DNA of 64,000 nt, taken from positions 124,001 through 188,000 of the forward strand of contig FMTU01000006.1 of assembly GCA_900100475.1 (NCBI GenBank). Direction: 5' to 3'. Source of the stretch: Sphingobium faniae. GTDB lineage: Bacteria > Pseudomonadota > Alphaproteobacteria > Sphingomonadales > Sphingomonadaceae. The first letter of the stretch is position 1. The number at the start of each line of letters is the position of its first letter. Below are positions 48,363 to 57,188 of the stretch, one piece after another. The translations under genes and the position numbers were made by a program. The notes under the pieces were generated by a model that did not search any database, was not told the DNA's origin, and worked only from the letters and a program-made list of their open reading frames with translations.

Positions 48363-50483
48363 ATGAAAAGGATGTTCACCTTGGTTTCCGCTGCTTTGCT
48401 GACCGGCGCGGGCGCGCCGCCCTCTCTTCCGGCCTCTCCTCCGGCCCCTCCCCCGGCCGGCGACCCCTATGTCTGGCTGGAGGACTGGACCGGCCCGCGC
48501 GCGATGCAATGGGTGGAAGCGGAGAATGAGGCCACCGTCGCGACGCTTCAGGGCGATCCACGCTATGCGGGCTATTATCGGGACGCGCTCGCCATCGCGT
48601 CGGCCAGGGACCGGATCGCCATGCCGATGCTGATCGACGGGCGGGTGTTCAACTTCTGGCGCGATGCAGACCATCCGCAGGGCATATGGCGGTTCGCCAG
48701 CGAGGCGGACTATGCCTCCGCCGATCCGGCGTGGACGACCGTGCTGGACCTCGACGCGCTATCGCGGGCCGAGGGCAGGAAATGGGTCTGGAAAGGCGCG
48801 GACCTGCTCGATCCCGATGAGAAACGGGCGCTCATCAACCTGTCGGACGGGGGCGAGGATGCGGTCACGCTGCGCGAGTTTGACCTGACGTCCGGGCAGT
48901 TCGTGCCGGGCGGGTTCGACATTCCGACTTCGAAGCAGAATGAAGCGTGGCTCGATAAGGACACGATCCTGCTGGCGCGCGATTGGGGCGAAGGCACGAT
49001 GACGGCATCGGGCTATCCCTTCGTGGTCAAGGCGGTGAAGCGTGGGGAGCCACTGGCGGCGGCAAGGGAAATCTATCGCGGGGACGCTTCCGATCAGGTG
49101 GGCGTCTATCCGATGGCATTGTCCGATGGGCAGGGGAACCGGGCGGCGCTGCTTTATCGGGGCGTGACTTTCTTCGGGAATGAAACCTTCCTGCTGACGG
49201 CGCAGGGGCCAAAGAAGCTGCCGTTGCCCGTGCGGAGCCATGTGCAGGGCATGGTCGACGGACAGGTGCTGATCCAGACCAGCGAGGATTGGGCCAGCGG
49301 CGGCATGAAGGTGCCCGCAGGATCGCTGGCGGCGGTGCCCCTGAAGGCGCTGGAGAGCGGCGAGACATTGAAGCCCGCCATCCTCTTTACGCCCGATGCG
49401 CGGCAGTCGATCGACAGCGTGGCCGCGACAAAGGACCGCGTGATCCTGTCGATCAACGATAATGTGCGCGGCCGGGTGCTGGTGCTGACGCCGGGGGAAA
49501 AGGGCTGGACCTCGCAGCCGGTCGCCCTGCCCGACAATGCGACCATCGGCATCGCGGCGGCGACGGACAGGAACGACCGGGCGTATCTGGCGGTGGCGGG
49601 CTTCCTCGCGCCGACCACGCTCTGGGCGCTGGATGCGGCGGACCCCAGGCCCGTGCAGATCAAGGCCATGCCCGCGCGCTTCGACGCCACGGGCCTTGTG
49701 GTGGAACAATATGAGGCGACCTCCACCGACGGGACGAAAATCCCCTATTTCATCGTTCATCGAAAGGATGCGAAGAAGGGCGGCTCCACGCCCACGATCA
49801 TGACGGCCTATGGCGGGTTCGAGGTGTCGATGACGCCAAGCTATGCCGCGATCACCGGCAAGCTGTGGCTGGAGCGCGGGAACAGCTTCGTCCTTGCCAA
49901 TATCAGGGGCGGCGGCGAGTTCGGCCCGGCCTGGCACGAGGCGGGGCGCAAGACGAAACGGCAGATCATCTATGATGATTTCGCGGCGGTGGCGAAGGAC
50001 ATTTTCGCGCGCGGTTTCTCCTCGCCCCGGCGCTTTGGCATTTATGGCGGGTCCAATGGCGGGCTGCTGATGGGGGTGGAGTTCAACCAGCATCCCGACC
50101 TGTGGAACGCCGTCACCATCCAGGTGCCGCTGCTCGACATGGTGCGTTACGAACAGATCGCGGCAGGCGCGTCCTGGGTGGACGAATATGGCAGTGTTTC
50201 GGTGCCGGAGGAAAAGGCGTTTCTGGAGAAGATTTCGCCTTACGCCAACATCCGCAAAGGCGTGCAATATCCCACGCCCTATATCTGGACGACCACCAAG
50301 GACGACCGTGTCGGCCCGCAACATGCACGCAAGTTTGCGGCGCGGCTCAAGGAATATGGGCTGCCCTATCTATTCTATGAAGATACCGCCGGCGGCCATT
50401 CGGGCGATGCGGACATCGAACAGGGCGCACGCTTGCAGGCGATGCAGATGGTCTATTTCACGCGGACGCTGGAGGGCGAATAA
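48363..50483 (+). CDS. Prolyl oligopeptidase (S9A), probably exported
   Basis: A 706-residue serine peptidase. The N-terminus MKRMFTLVSAALLTGAGAP looks like a signal peptide. The catalytic triad is Ser in IYGGSNGGLLMG, Asp in KDDRVGPQHARK and His in AGGHSGDADIEQ. Domain order is N-terminal cap, seven-bladed propeller, then alpha/beta hydrolase. Compared with the ptrB-like protein at 40.4 kb, this one uses GGSNGG and HSG, typical of true prolyl oligopeptidases. It cleaves proline-containing peptides, here likely in the periplasm. Confidence 0.88.
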   Translation: MKRMFTLVSAALLTGAGAPPSLPASPPAPPPAGDPYVWLEDWTGPRAMQWVEAENEATVATLQGDPRYAGYYRDALAIASARDRIAMPMLIDGRVFNFWRDADHPQGIWRFASEADYASADPAWTTVLDLDALSRAEGRKWVWKGADLLDPDEKRALINLSDGGEDAVTLREFDLTSGQFVPGGFDIPTSKQNEAWLDKDTILLARDWGEGTMTASGYPFVVKAVKRGEPLAAAREIYRGDASDQVGVYPMALSDGQGNRAALLYRGVTFFGNETFLLTAQGPKKLPLPVRSHVQGMVDGQVLIQTSEDWASGGMKVPAGSLAAVPLKALESGETLKPAILFTPDARQSIDSVAATKDRVILSINDNVRGRVLVLTPGEKGWTSQPVALPDNATIGIAAATDRNDRAYLAVAGFLAPTTLWALDAADPRPVQIKAMPARFDATGLVVEQYEATSTDGTKIPYFIVHRKDAKKGGSTPTIMTAYGGFEVSMTPSYAAITGKLWLERGNSFVLANIRGGGEFGPAWHEAGRKTKRQIIYDDFAAVAKDIFARGFSSPRRFGIYGGSNGGLLMGVEFNQHPDLWNAVTIQVPLLDMVRYEQIAAGASWVDEYGSVSVPEEKAFLEKISPYANIRKGVQYPTPYIWTTTKDDRVGPQHARKFAARLKEYGLPYLFYEDTAGGHSGDADIEQGARLQAMQMVYFTRTLEGE

Positions 50484-50521
50484 GCGCCGCCTTCTTCACC
50501 GGCCGCGTGAATGGCCATGCC

Positions 50522-50707
50522 CTATTCGTGCGGCAACAGCGCCTTGTTCAGCCTGTCCATGACTTCGGCGATCGGCTCCGTCACCGTAACGCTGCGCCCT
50601 TCGCCAAAGCGGACGCGCGTGCCGTCCGTGACGGAGGAGACGAACGTGACCTGACCGGCATTGACCGCCGTCTCGGACCGGTCCGCGCCCACGAACATGA
50701 CCATCAT
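50522..50707 (-). CDS. FlbD-like small protein
   Basis: A 61-residue protein starting MMVMFVGADRSETAVNAGQV. An AGGAGAG ribosome site lies six bases before the ATG at 50707; the open frame upstream lacks one. The pattern AGQVTFVSSVTDGTRVRF then VTEPIAEVMDRL recalls the FlbD family (a small two-strand plus helix protein encoded with flagellar genes), but no flagellar genes are near, so the assignment is loose. It lies between convergent and unrelated genes. Confidence 0.55.
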   Translation of the reverse strand: MMVMFVGADRSETAVNAGQVTFVSSVTDGTRVRFGEGRSVTVTEPIAEVMDRLNKALLPHE

Positions 50708-50798
50708 CGCGATCTCTCCTGCTATTTTATGGATCGCCAGCTTAACCGCTCGCGCGAAACAGGCCAACATTTTCGTTCGGGGCCACCATGGCAGGTTT

Positions 50799-52172
50799 TT
50801 AGCCGCCCATATCCTTGAACATCAGCATCATGCCCGTGCGCGGGCGGATGGTGAGGCGGCTGATGGGTTCGGGCCTGAACCCCTGCGGCATCGACAGGCG
50901 GTAGCGGCGCAGAACGGCGGCGATCATGGTCGTCACCTCCTGCTGCGCGAAGCCCGCGCCGATGCAGACGCGAGGGCCACGGCCGAAGGGGAACCAGGCC
51001 TGCTTCGCCATCTCCGCATTGGCCGGATCGTCGAAGCGTTCCGGGTCGAAGCCATGGGGACAGGCCCAATTGTCCCTGTTCCGCTGGGTGAGCCAGGGGG
51101 CGACCACCAGCATCGCGCCCTGCTCCAGATGCTTGTCGCGCATGTCCATGGGACAGGGCACTTCGCGCGGGAAGAAGGCCACCGGCGGATAGAGGCGCAG
51201 CGTCTCGCGGAAGATGTTCCGCACCTGCGCCATCTCCTTGAGCATCACGCCGGTGAACGGCGCATTGCCCGCCACCTGCCGAACCTCCGCGCGGGCGGCG
51301 TTCTGGATATGGGGGCATTCCGCCAGAAGGTAGAGCGCCCATGTCATCGTGCTGGCCGACGTCTCATGGCCAGCGAGGAAGATGGTCGACACCTGATCCA
51401 TCACCTGCCGGAGGGTGAAGGGTTCGCCGGTTTCGGGATGCTTCGCCTCGATCAGCGATTGCAGAATGTCGCGATGCGGAGATTCGCCACGCTGGCGATA
51501 GCCCTCGAAGCGGGCCTCCACGATGGGGCGGAACACGTCATGGATGGCATCGGCGGGTTTCAGCGACCGCTTCTCGAACCAGCGGGCCGGCAAGCCGTAG
51601 AGACGCAGCATGGAGGCGCTGTGGGCGAGGCGCTGGAACTTGCCGAACGCCGTGTGAATGATGTTCGAACGCTCCTCGTCCAGCGTCTGCGAAAAAAGCG
51701 TGCGAAAGATGATGTCGGCGGCCACATGGGTCATCATCGGGTCGATGTCGATGGGCTTCGTCCGGTCGGCGGCGTCGATGCGGGCGAGGAAATCGTCCAC
51801 CGCCGCGACCATCAGCGGCATGGAACGGTTGAGCGCGGTATGGGCAAAGGCCGGGTTCACCATCGCCCGCTGGCTTTCCCAATCCTCGCCATTGGCGGAA
51901 AAGACGCTGTTGCCGATCAGCGGCGCCAGATTGCGGACCAGTTCGCGATGCTTGGGAAAGGCCGTGCCGCCGCGCAATATCCTGTCCACCAGCGGCAGTT
52001 CGTTGGCGATGTACATGGTCTGGCCGGGCATCCGGATTTCGCCCATCTTCATGGTGTAGCTCTTTTCGAAGAGTACATGAATCCAGCTATGCCAGCCGCG
52101 CAGGAACCGCTTGATCAAGCCACGGCGGCTTTTGGGCGGTTCGGGATAGGGCGGGATGAACGGAGCCGTCAC
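50799..52172 (-). CDS. Cytochrome P450
   Basis: A 457-residue P450. The I-helix oxygen motif is AGHETSAST, the K-helix ExxR is in RETLRLYPP, and the heme loop is FPFGRGPRVCIG, with the axial thiolate Cys403. No N-terminal membrane anchor is seen, although the C-terminus resembles the microsomal-type class found in bacteria. It needs ferredoxin and reductase partners not present here. The start is GTG at 52172 and overlaps the upstream hydrolase-like gene stop (GTGA), so the pair is translationally coupled. Substrate is unknown. Confidence 0.94.
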   Translation of the reverse strand: MTAPFIPPYPEPPKSRRGLIKRFLRGWHSWIHVLFEKSYTMKMGEIRMPGQTMYIANELPLVDRILRGGTAFPKHRELVRNLAPLIGNSVFSANGEDWESQRAMVNPAFAHTALNRSMPLMVAAVDDFLARIDAADRTKPIDIDPMMTHVAADIIFRTLFSQTLDEERSNIIHTAFGKFQRLAHSASMLRLYGLPARWFEKRSLKPADAIHDVFRPIVEARFEGYRQRGESPHRDILQSLIEAKHPETGEPFTLRQVMDQVSTIFLAGHETSASTMTWALYLLAECPHIQNAARAEVRQVAGNAPFTGVMLKEMAQVRNIFRETLRLYPPVAFFPREVPCPMDMRDKHLEQGAMLVVAPWLTQRNRDNWACPHGFDPERFDDPANAEMAKQAWFPFGRGPRVCIGAGFAQQEVTTMIAAVLRRYRLSMPQGFRPEPISRLTIRPRTGMMLMFKDMGG

Positions 52173-53290
52173 GGGATCGTCCTGAAGGCGGCGATAGCTT
52201 CGTCGATGGTGCGGCGGCCTGCGGTCAGGCTCAGATAATCGACGGGAGAAAGGCGGTCGCCCACACGCAGATAGTCGAAATGCGCCTCATATTTATTGGA
52301 CCAGCCGCCATGATAATTTTCCGGCTCGTAGAACAGGTGGAAGCGCGGCGATAACAGGTCCACGCGGGCGGCGCACCGATCGGAAACCAGCAGGATCGGA
52401 TGCACGTCATAATAGGCCGCGCCGTCGGGCGGCGAGGAGAAGTCGACAAGACGGAAATGCTTGTCGTCCAGCGCCTTCAGGTCGGCATGATACCAGCCCG
52501 CGTCCTTGCGGAGCGCGATGACGGGAACCACCTGCCCCAACGTCAGCATCGTGAAATGGGCGGGCAGGTCGGACCGTTTTTCAAGGATGCGGCGCAGCAC
52601 GGTCATCGCGTAATTGGTGCCGTTGCTGTGGGAAGCGAAGATCACCTCGTCATAGGGGCCGTCCATCTCGGCCAGGATGCGGTCGGCGAAAAGGTCGAGC
52701 CGGGCGTCCATCTCCGCCCCCGGCCCCCGCGCGGCGACAATGTGGTTGTAATACATGAAACGCAGCAGCCACGGCACGATCAGCTTGTTGAGCAGACGCC
52801 CCGACAGGAGCGCGCTTACCACCATGCCGCCGAGCGCCGCCGCCCAGAAGGGCAGCAGCGTCCACAACAGCAACGCCGTCAGCAGCACGAGGCCGAGCGG
52901 GATGAGGATGGCGAGAATCGGCGGATAAAGGATGGTGATGACCGGCCCGCGCCGCAACTGCCGCATCCGGCGGAACTGCATGAAGCGGGCATGGGCCGCA
53001 TAGGTCGCGATCGAACGCCAGGCGAGAAGCAGGGGATTCCTGATCCATATCTTGCCAACAAGATCTTCCCAGCGCAGGAACTCATAGTCGGTTTCGACAT
53101 TCGCGGTCCGGTTGGCGACGGTCCAGACAGCGGAGGATGCCGGGCCGGGATGGCGTGCGCTCACCTCTACCTGCTCGCCGGACAGGCGCGCGTATTTTTC
53201 CGCCTGCTCGCGATAAAGCCGATGGTAGAAACGCACCCCGCGCGGATCGAAACCGCCAAGGTAGAAGACTTTCCGCTTGAACTTTCCCAT
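52169..53290 (-). CDS. Membrane protein with alpha/beta-hydrolase-like core, coupled to P450
   Basis: A 373-residue protein starting MGKFKRKVFYLGGFDPRG. Two adjacent hydrophobic helices (about residues 130-175) split it, and the second half has VIFASHSNGTNYAM near residue 225, a serine in a nucleophile-elbow-like setting (S-H-S-N-G). Final regions include HFDYLRVGDRLSPVDYL. I do not recognise a named family. It may be a lipid- or ester-handling protein acting with the P450, whose start overlaps its stop (GTGA). The ATG chosen is at 53290; another at 53305 is possible. Confidence 0.6.
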   Translation of the reverse strand: MGKFKRKVFYLGGFDPRGVRFYHRLYREQAEKYARLSGEQVEVSARHPGPASSAVWTVANRTANVETDYEFLRWEDLVGKIWIRNPLLLAWRSIATYAAHARFMQFRRMRQLRRGPVITILYPPILAILIPLGLVLLTALLLWTLLPFWAAALGGMVVSALLSGRLLNKLIVPWLLRFMYYNHIVAARGPGAEMDARLDLFADRILAEMDGPYDEVIFASHSNGTNYAMTVLRRILEKRSDLPAHFTMLTLGQVVPVIALRKDAGWYHADLKALDDKHFRLVDFSSPPDGAAYYDVHPILLVSDRCAARVDLLSPRFHLFYEPENYHGGWSNKYEAHFDYLRVGDRLSPVDYLSLTAGRRTIDEAIAAFRTIP

Positions 53291-53311
53291 GGCCCCTGTC
53301 CACATCGGGCC

Positions 53312-53605
53312 ATGACGACACCCGAACGCGATTACTGCTATTTCATAGACCACCGGAAATACAACCGAAACATCGGTTGCCGACGCCATGACAACGTCTA
53401 TGGCATCAACGGCGGCGGATCGGAACGGGACCGCTGGCGGGCGGATTTCGCTTTCTACCGGCATATGAAAAACGAAGGCGATCCGATGGCGGTGCCGTCC
53501 TTGCTCGCCTGCCTCGTTTTCGGCTGGTTCTGCTGGAATTATCATCCGGGCAAGGGGCTGTGGCGCGGTCAGCTCTTGCGGCGCTTCGTGAAAGCGCCGA
53601 AGTGA
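53312..53605 (+). CDS. Small phospholipase A2-like protein
   Basis: A 97-residue protein whose core has [10 protein letters not shown] (residues 22-31) followed by a helix with RWRADFAFY (41-49). Cys23, His26 and Asp27 match the C-x2-H-D active-site motif of secreted phospholipase A2, and Asp45 could complete the His-Asp dyad. The second half has a single hydrophobic helix (about 62-77). Functional PLA2 activity is inferred from this motif only. It diverges from the membrane hydrolase-like gene and ends 5 bases before kdsA. Confidence 0.6.
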   Translation: MTTPERDYCYFIDHRKYNRNIGCRRHDNVYGINGGGSERDRWRADFAFYRHMKNEGDPMAVPSLLACLVFGWFCWNYHPGKGLWRGQLLRRFVKAPK

Positions 53606-53610
53606 ACGGC

Positions 53611-54438
53611 ATGACCAAGCCCAAGCATGTACAGATGGGAGCCGTGACGGTCGGCAACGACCTGCCCTTCGTCCTCATATCCGGTCCCTGCCAGATCGAA
53701 AGCCGCGACCATACGCTGTTCATGGCGGAGGCGTTGAAGAAAGCGGCGGACAAGGCGGGCGTGCCGTTCATCTTCAAATCCTCGTTCGACAAGGCGAACC
53801 GGACCTCTGTTGCGGGGAAACGGGGCATAGGGATCGACGCGGGACTGGCGATCCTGGCGGAGGTGAAGGCGGCGCTGGGCTGCCCGGTGCTGACCGACGT
53901 GCATGAAACGGCGCAGGTGGGCGCGGCGGCGCAGGCGGTGGACATCCTCCAGATCCCGGCCTTTCTCTGCCGCCAGACCGACCTGCTGGTCGCAGCGGGG
54001 AAGACCGGCGCGGTGATCAATGTGAAGAAGGGCCAGTTCCTCGCCCCATGGGACATGGCGGCGGTGGCGCAGAAGGTCGCCTCGACCGGCAACGACCGCA
54101 TCCTGCTGACCGAGCGAGGGGCCAGTTTCGGTTACAACACGCTGGTAAGCGATATGCGCGCGCTGCCGGTGATGGCGCAGACGGGCTATCCGGTGGTGTT
54201 CGACGCGACCCATTCGGTGCAGCAACCGGGCGGGCTGGGTTCCGCTTCGGGCGGGCAGAGGGAATTCGCGCCGGTGCTGGCGCGAGGCGCGGTGGCGGCA
54301 GGTGTCGCGGCGATCTTTGCCGAGGCGCATGACGATCCCGACCACGCACCTTCGGATGGGCCGGTGATGCTGCCGCTGGAATGGATGGAACCGATGCTGG
54401 AGCGACTGAAGGCGATTGATGCGATCGTGAAGGGATAG
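53611..54438 (+). CDS. kdsA: 3-deoxy-D-manno-octulosonate 8-phosphate synthase
   Basis: A 275-residue KdsA, which joins arabinose 5-phosphate and phosphoenolpyruvate to make KDO-8-phosphate for lipopolysaccharide. Conserved stretches are [30 protein letters not shown] and the C-terminal [12 protein letters not shown]. The ATG at 53611 gives the usual length; the longer frame starts within the preceding gene. The presence of kdsA confirms a Gram-negative outer membrane with KDO, though some sphingomonads use glycosphingolipids instead of LPS. Confidence 0.95.
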   Translation: MTKPKHVQMGAVTVGNDLPFVLISGPCQIESRDHTLFMAEALKKAADKAGVPFIFKSSFDKANRTSVAGKRGIGIDAGLAILAEVKAALGCPVLTDVHETAQVGAAAQAVDILQIPAFLCRQTDLLVAAGKTGAVINVKKGQFLAPWDMAAVAQKVASTGNDRILLTERGASFGYNTLVSDMRALPVMAQTGYPVVFDATHSVQQPGGLGSASGGQREFAPVLARGAVAAGVAAIFAEAHDDPDHAPSDGPVMLPLEWMEPMLERLKAIDAIVKG

Positions 54439-54507
54439 CCTCTTTCGTTCAGGGCGAACGGGCGAGAGATAACCCGGCGACGTTTTCGCCTTCGCTCGAG
54501 CCAGACG

Positions 54508-55776
54508 TTACGGCCGCGCCTGTCCGGTGCCGCGCACCAGCCATTTATAGGTCGTCAGGCCCTCCAGCGCGACCGGGCCGCGCGCGTGAAGGCGGCCCGT
54601 CGAGATACCGATTTCCGCGCCAAGGCCGAATTCGCCGCCGTCGGCAAACTGGGTGGATGCGTTCCACATGACGATGGCGCTGTCGACGGCGTTCAGGAAA
54701 CACTCCGCCTTTTCCGCGTCTTGCGTGATGATCGCGTCGGTATGGTGGCTGGCATGGGCGGCGATGTGGGACAAGGCCTCGTCCAATCCGTCGACGATGC
54801 GGACCGACGCGATGGCGTCGAGATATTCGGTGTCCCAGTCTTCTTCGCTGGCAGGCGTGACGCGGTTGTCCATCGCCTGCACCGCCTCATCGCCGCGCAC
54901 GGCGCATTGGGCGTCGAGCAGCGCCTTCACCAGCGCGGGGCCTTGCCCATAAGCGCGGTCGATCAGCACGGTCTCGGTCGCGCCGCAAATGCCGGTGCGG
55001 CGCATCTTGGCGTTTACCACCAGCTTTTGCGCCATGTCGGGATCGGCTGCGCCATCCACATAGCTGTGATTGATGCCGTCCAGATGCGCCAGCACGGGGA
55101 CGCGCGCCTCCTCCTGCACGCGGGCGACCAGGCTCTTGCCGCCACGGGGCACGATCAGATCGACGAACTCCGCCGCCTTGAGCAGCGCGCCCACGGCGGC
55201 GCGATCGGTCGTGGGGACGAGTTGCACCGTGTCGGCGGGCAGGCCTGCGGCGGCGATGCCTTCGGCCATGGCGGCGTGGATGGCGCGGTTGCTTTCCTTC
55301 GCTTCGCTGCCGCCGCGCAGGATCACCGCATTGCCTGCCCGCAGGCAGAGCGCGGCGGCGTCCGCCGTCACATTGGGGCGACTTTCATAGATGATGCCGA
55401 TGACGCCCAGCGGCACGCGGACGCGGCTGAGTTCCATCCCATTGGGGCGAATCTGTTTGTCGATGATACTGCCCAGCGGATTGTCGAGACTGGCGACCTG
55501 ATCGACGCCCGCCGCGGTCGCCTCCACGCGCGCTTCATCCAGCTTCAGCCGGTCCAGCATGGCGGGCGACAGGCCGTTGGCGGCGGCATTTTCCATGTCG
55601 CGCGCATTGGCCGCGATGATCTGCGCCGACTGGTCGCGCAAGGCCTGCGCGGCGCGGCGGAGCGCGTCCACCTTCTGCGCGTCTGTGGCGCTGGCGAGCA
55701 TGGTTGCCGCACGGCGCGCGCGCACGCCCAGCGTGGCGATCAGCATGTCAGGGGTCTGGGTCTGGTCGTTCATCAT
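54508..55776 (-). CDS. proA: Gamma-glutamyl phosphate reductase
   Basis: A 422-residue aldehyde dehydrogenase-superfamily enzyme that reduces glutamyl 5-phosphate to the semialdehyde in proline synthesis, using NADPH. The catalytic Cys is in RRTGICGATETVL. Other marks are PLGVIGIIYESRPNVT and the C-terminal FGLGAEIGISTGRLHARGP. Two ATGs (55776 and 55773) serve; the in-frame GTG at 55788 lacks a better site. It converges on kdsA. Two large dyads lie upstream. Confidence 0.96.
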   Translation of the reverse strand: MMNDQTQTPDMLIATLGVRARRAATMLASATDAQKVDALRRAAQALRDQSAQIIAANARDMENAAANGLSPAMLDRLKLDEARVEATAAGVDQVASLDNPLGSIIDKQIRPNGMELSRVRVPLGVIGIIYESRPNVTADAAALCLRAGNAVILRGGSEAKESNRAIHAAMAEGIAAAGLPADTVQLVPTTDRAAVGALLKAAEFVDLIVPRGGKSLVARVQEEARVPVLAHLDGINHSYVDGAADPDMAQKLVVNAKMRRTGICGATETVLIDRAYGQGPALVKALLDAQCAVRGDEAVQAMDNRVTPASEEDWDTEYLDAIASVRIVDGLDEALSHIAAHASHHTDAIITQDAEKAECFLNAVDSAIVMWNASTQFADGGEFGLGAEIGISTGRLHARGPVALEGLTTYKWLVRGTGQARP

Positions 55777-55861
55777 GAGTCTCGCCACTTTTCGTCGGCG
55801 AGCGGCTTAGCATGAAAGCATCGTCCGGCGGAACCCGTGCCATGCCCGTCCCGCATGAACC

Positions 55862-55898
55862 GGCGACCGGATCATGGGTCGCATATGATCCGGTCGCC
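55862..55898. repeat. 14-bp perfect inverted repeat upstream of proA
   Basis: Arm GGCGACCGGATCAT (55862-55875) is exactly complementary to ATGATCCGGTCGCC (55885-55898), with a nine-base loop. It is 86 bases upstream of the proA ATG. No T-run follows on either strand, so it is more likely an operator or RNA hairpin than an intrinsic terminator. Confidence 0.6.
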
Positions 55899-55943
55899 AG
55901 CAGGCCTGAAAGCCCCCGGCTCCATAAGTGGGCGCCGTATCCG

Positions 55944-55969
55944 GCGCATACCCCGATCGGGGTATGCGC
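55944..55969. repeat. 26-bp perfect palindrome between LuxR gene and proA
   Basis: GCGCATACCCCGA followed directly by its reverse complement makes a perfect 26-bp dyad with no loop. It ends 23 bases beyond the LuxR gene stop (on the minus strand). The centre is at 55956/55957. Without a loop or T-run it looks like a dimeric protein-binding site, possibly for the LuxR product itself, although it lies downstream of that gene. Confidence 0.6.
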
Positions 55970-55992
55970 GTCAGAAAATCATTTCGAATCCG

Positions 55993-57090
55993 TCACATCC
56001 CAAGCAGGCCGACCATCCGCACCAGTTGTGATTCCCGGCTGCACCCCATCTTTTCATAGATGCTTCGAAGTTGAGCCTTGAGCGTTCCGGCGGATACGCC
56101 TCGCGCTGCGGCGATGTGCCGCCGCGACATGCCGGATGCGAGGCGCATGGCCACGTCGGCCTCCGCAGGCGTGAGGCGATAGCTTTCCAGCAATATCCGC
56201 GCCTGATGATCGCTGGAGGCGTCTTCGCGGGCGATCACCAATGCGCGCGGCGCAAAGGACATCGCCCATTCGCGTTCCGGCAGGGCGTGAAATTCCAGCA
56301 ACAGGCCCGATCCATCCGCCTGTTCCAACCGGACGGGCGGCGCGGGTTGCGCGGGCCGGTCGACCACCGCGCGGATGCCGCGAAGGATGGCGCGGCTTTC
56401 CTCCGCCCGCGCGCTGGACAGCCGGCCCTCGCTGATCCGCGCGCACCCCTTGAGCAGGGTCGCTTCGGCGCGCGGCGTCATGGCACGGACCCGGCCGCTT
56501 CCATCCAGCAGCCAGCAGGCCCGGTCCATCGTTTCGAAAGTCCCGGCGAGAAGCGCGAAACCCTGCTGTTCGACCGCGCGTTGCAGCCGCACGGCGGCGC
56601 GGGCATGTCCGGCGAGATGGGCGAAAAGGTCGCGCTGTTCCTGGCTGGTGCGGCCATCCGTGCGGCTGCGCAAAAGCGCCAGGCCGATCATCGCGCCGTC
56701 CTCCTCCACCAGCCGGGTGTGGCAGCCGTCCATGATGTCCAGCTCCGCACAGAGATCGAGATAATCGTCGTTCCTGATCCCCTGCCTGACGATATCATAA
56801 TGTACTTCGTGCACGATATCCGGTCGGTCGGCCAAGGCTTCGGTCGCCAGCCGGAAATTGAGGTCCGGCCTGTGCAGCGCCTGCAGGTCGGGGCGGTCCA
56901 GCGTGCTCCGGTCGATATCGGTGATCCAGTTGAAGGTTGCGCCATCCGGGCCAAAGCCAACCAACTGGCCGCGTTGCGATCCTGTCGCGGCGGCCATCGC
57001 GCTCAGCGCGTCGTCCCACAGATGCGGCTCTAGCGCCGCCGAAAGGAAGCGATCCGTCCATTCATGCTCGCCACCGGCGCTCGCCGCCAT
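55993..57090 (-). CDS. LuxR-family transcriptional regulator
   Basis: A 365-residue regulator. The C-terminal LuxR/FixJ helix-turn-helix is at about residues 303-362 (LTPAEADVAMRLASGMSRRH, then GVSAGTLKAQLRSIYEKMGC). The long N-terminal part (1-290) has PAS/GAF-like features (DRACWLLDGSGRVRAMTPRA in the middle) and no phosphoacceptor, so it may sense a small molecule or light. The ATG at 57090 (MAASAGGEHEW) has an AGGGAAG site; a GTG upstream is possible. Its target is unknown. Confidence 0.85.
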   Translation of the reverse strand: MAASAGGEHEWTDRFLSAALEPHLWDDALSAMAAATGSQRGQLVGFGPDGATFNWITDIDRSTLDRPDLQALHRPDLNFRLATEALADRPDIVHEVHYDIVRQGIRNDDYLDLCAELDIMDGCHTRLVEEDGAMIGLALLRSRTDGRTSQEQRDLFAHLAGHARAAVRLQRAVEQQGFALLAGTFETMDRACWLLDGSGRVRAMTPRAEATLLKGCARISEGRLSSARAEESRAILRGIRAVVDRPAQPAPPVRLEQADGSGLLLEFHALPEREWAMSFAPRALVIAREDASSDHQARILLESYRLTPAEADVAMRLASGMSRRHIAAARGVSAGTLKAQLRSIYEKMGCSRESQLVRMVGLLGM

Positions 57091-57188
57091 ATGCGCTTCC
57101 CTTTGCCCCTTCACGGCTGGTGGACAAATCGCTTTGGGGAGTCAATGACTTGGCGGCATCCTCAGATATAGGCTCAGATACCGGGCGA

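Noticed and set aside
54439..54507. CGTTC/GAACG hairpin between kdsA and proA as bidirectional terminator
   Set aside because: Only five base pairs and no T-run on either strand.
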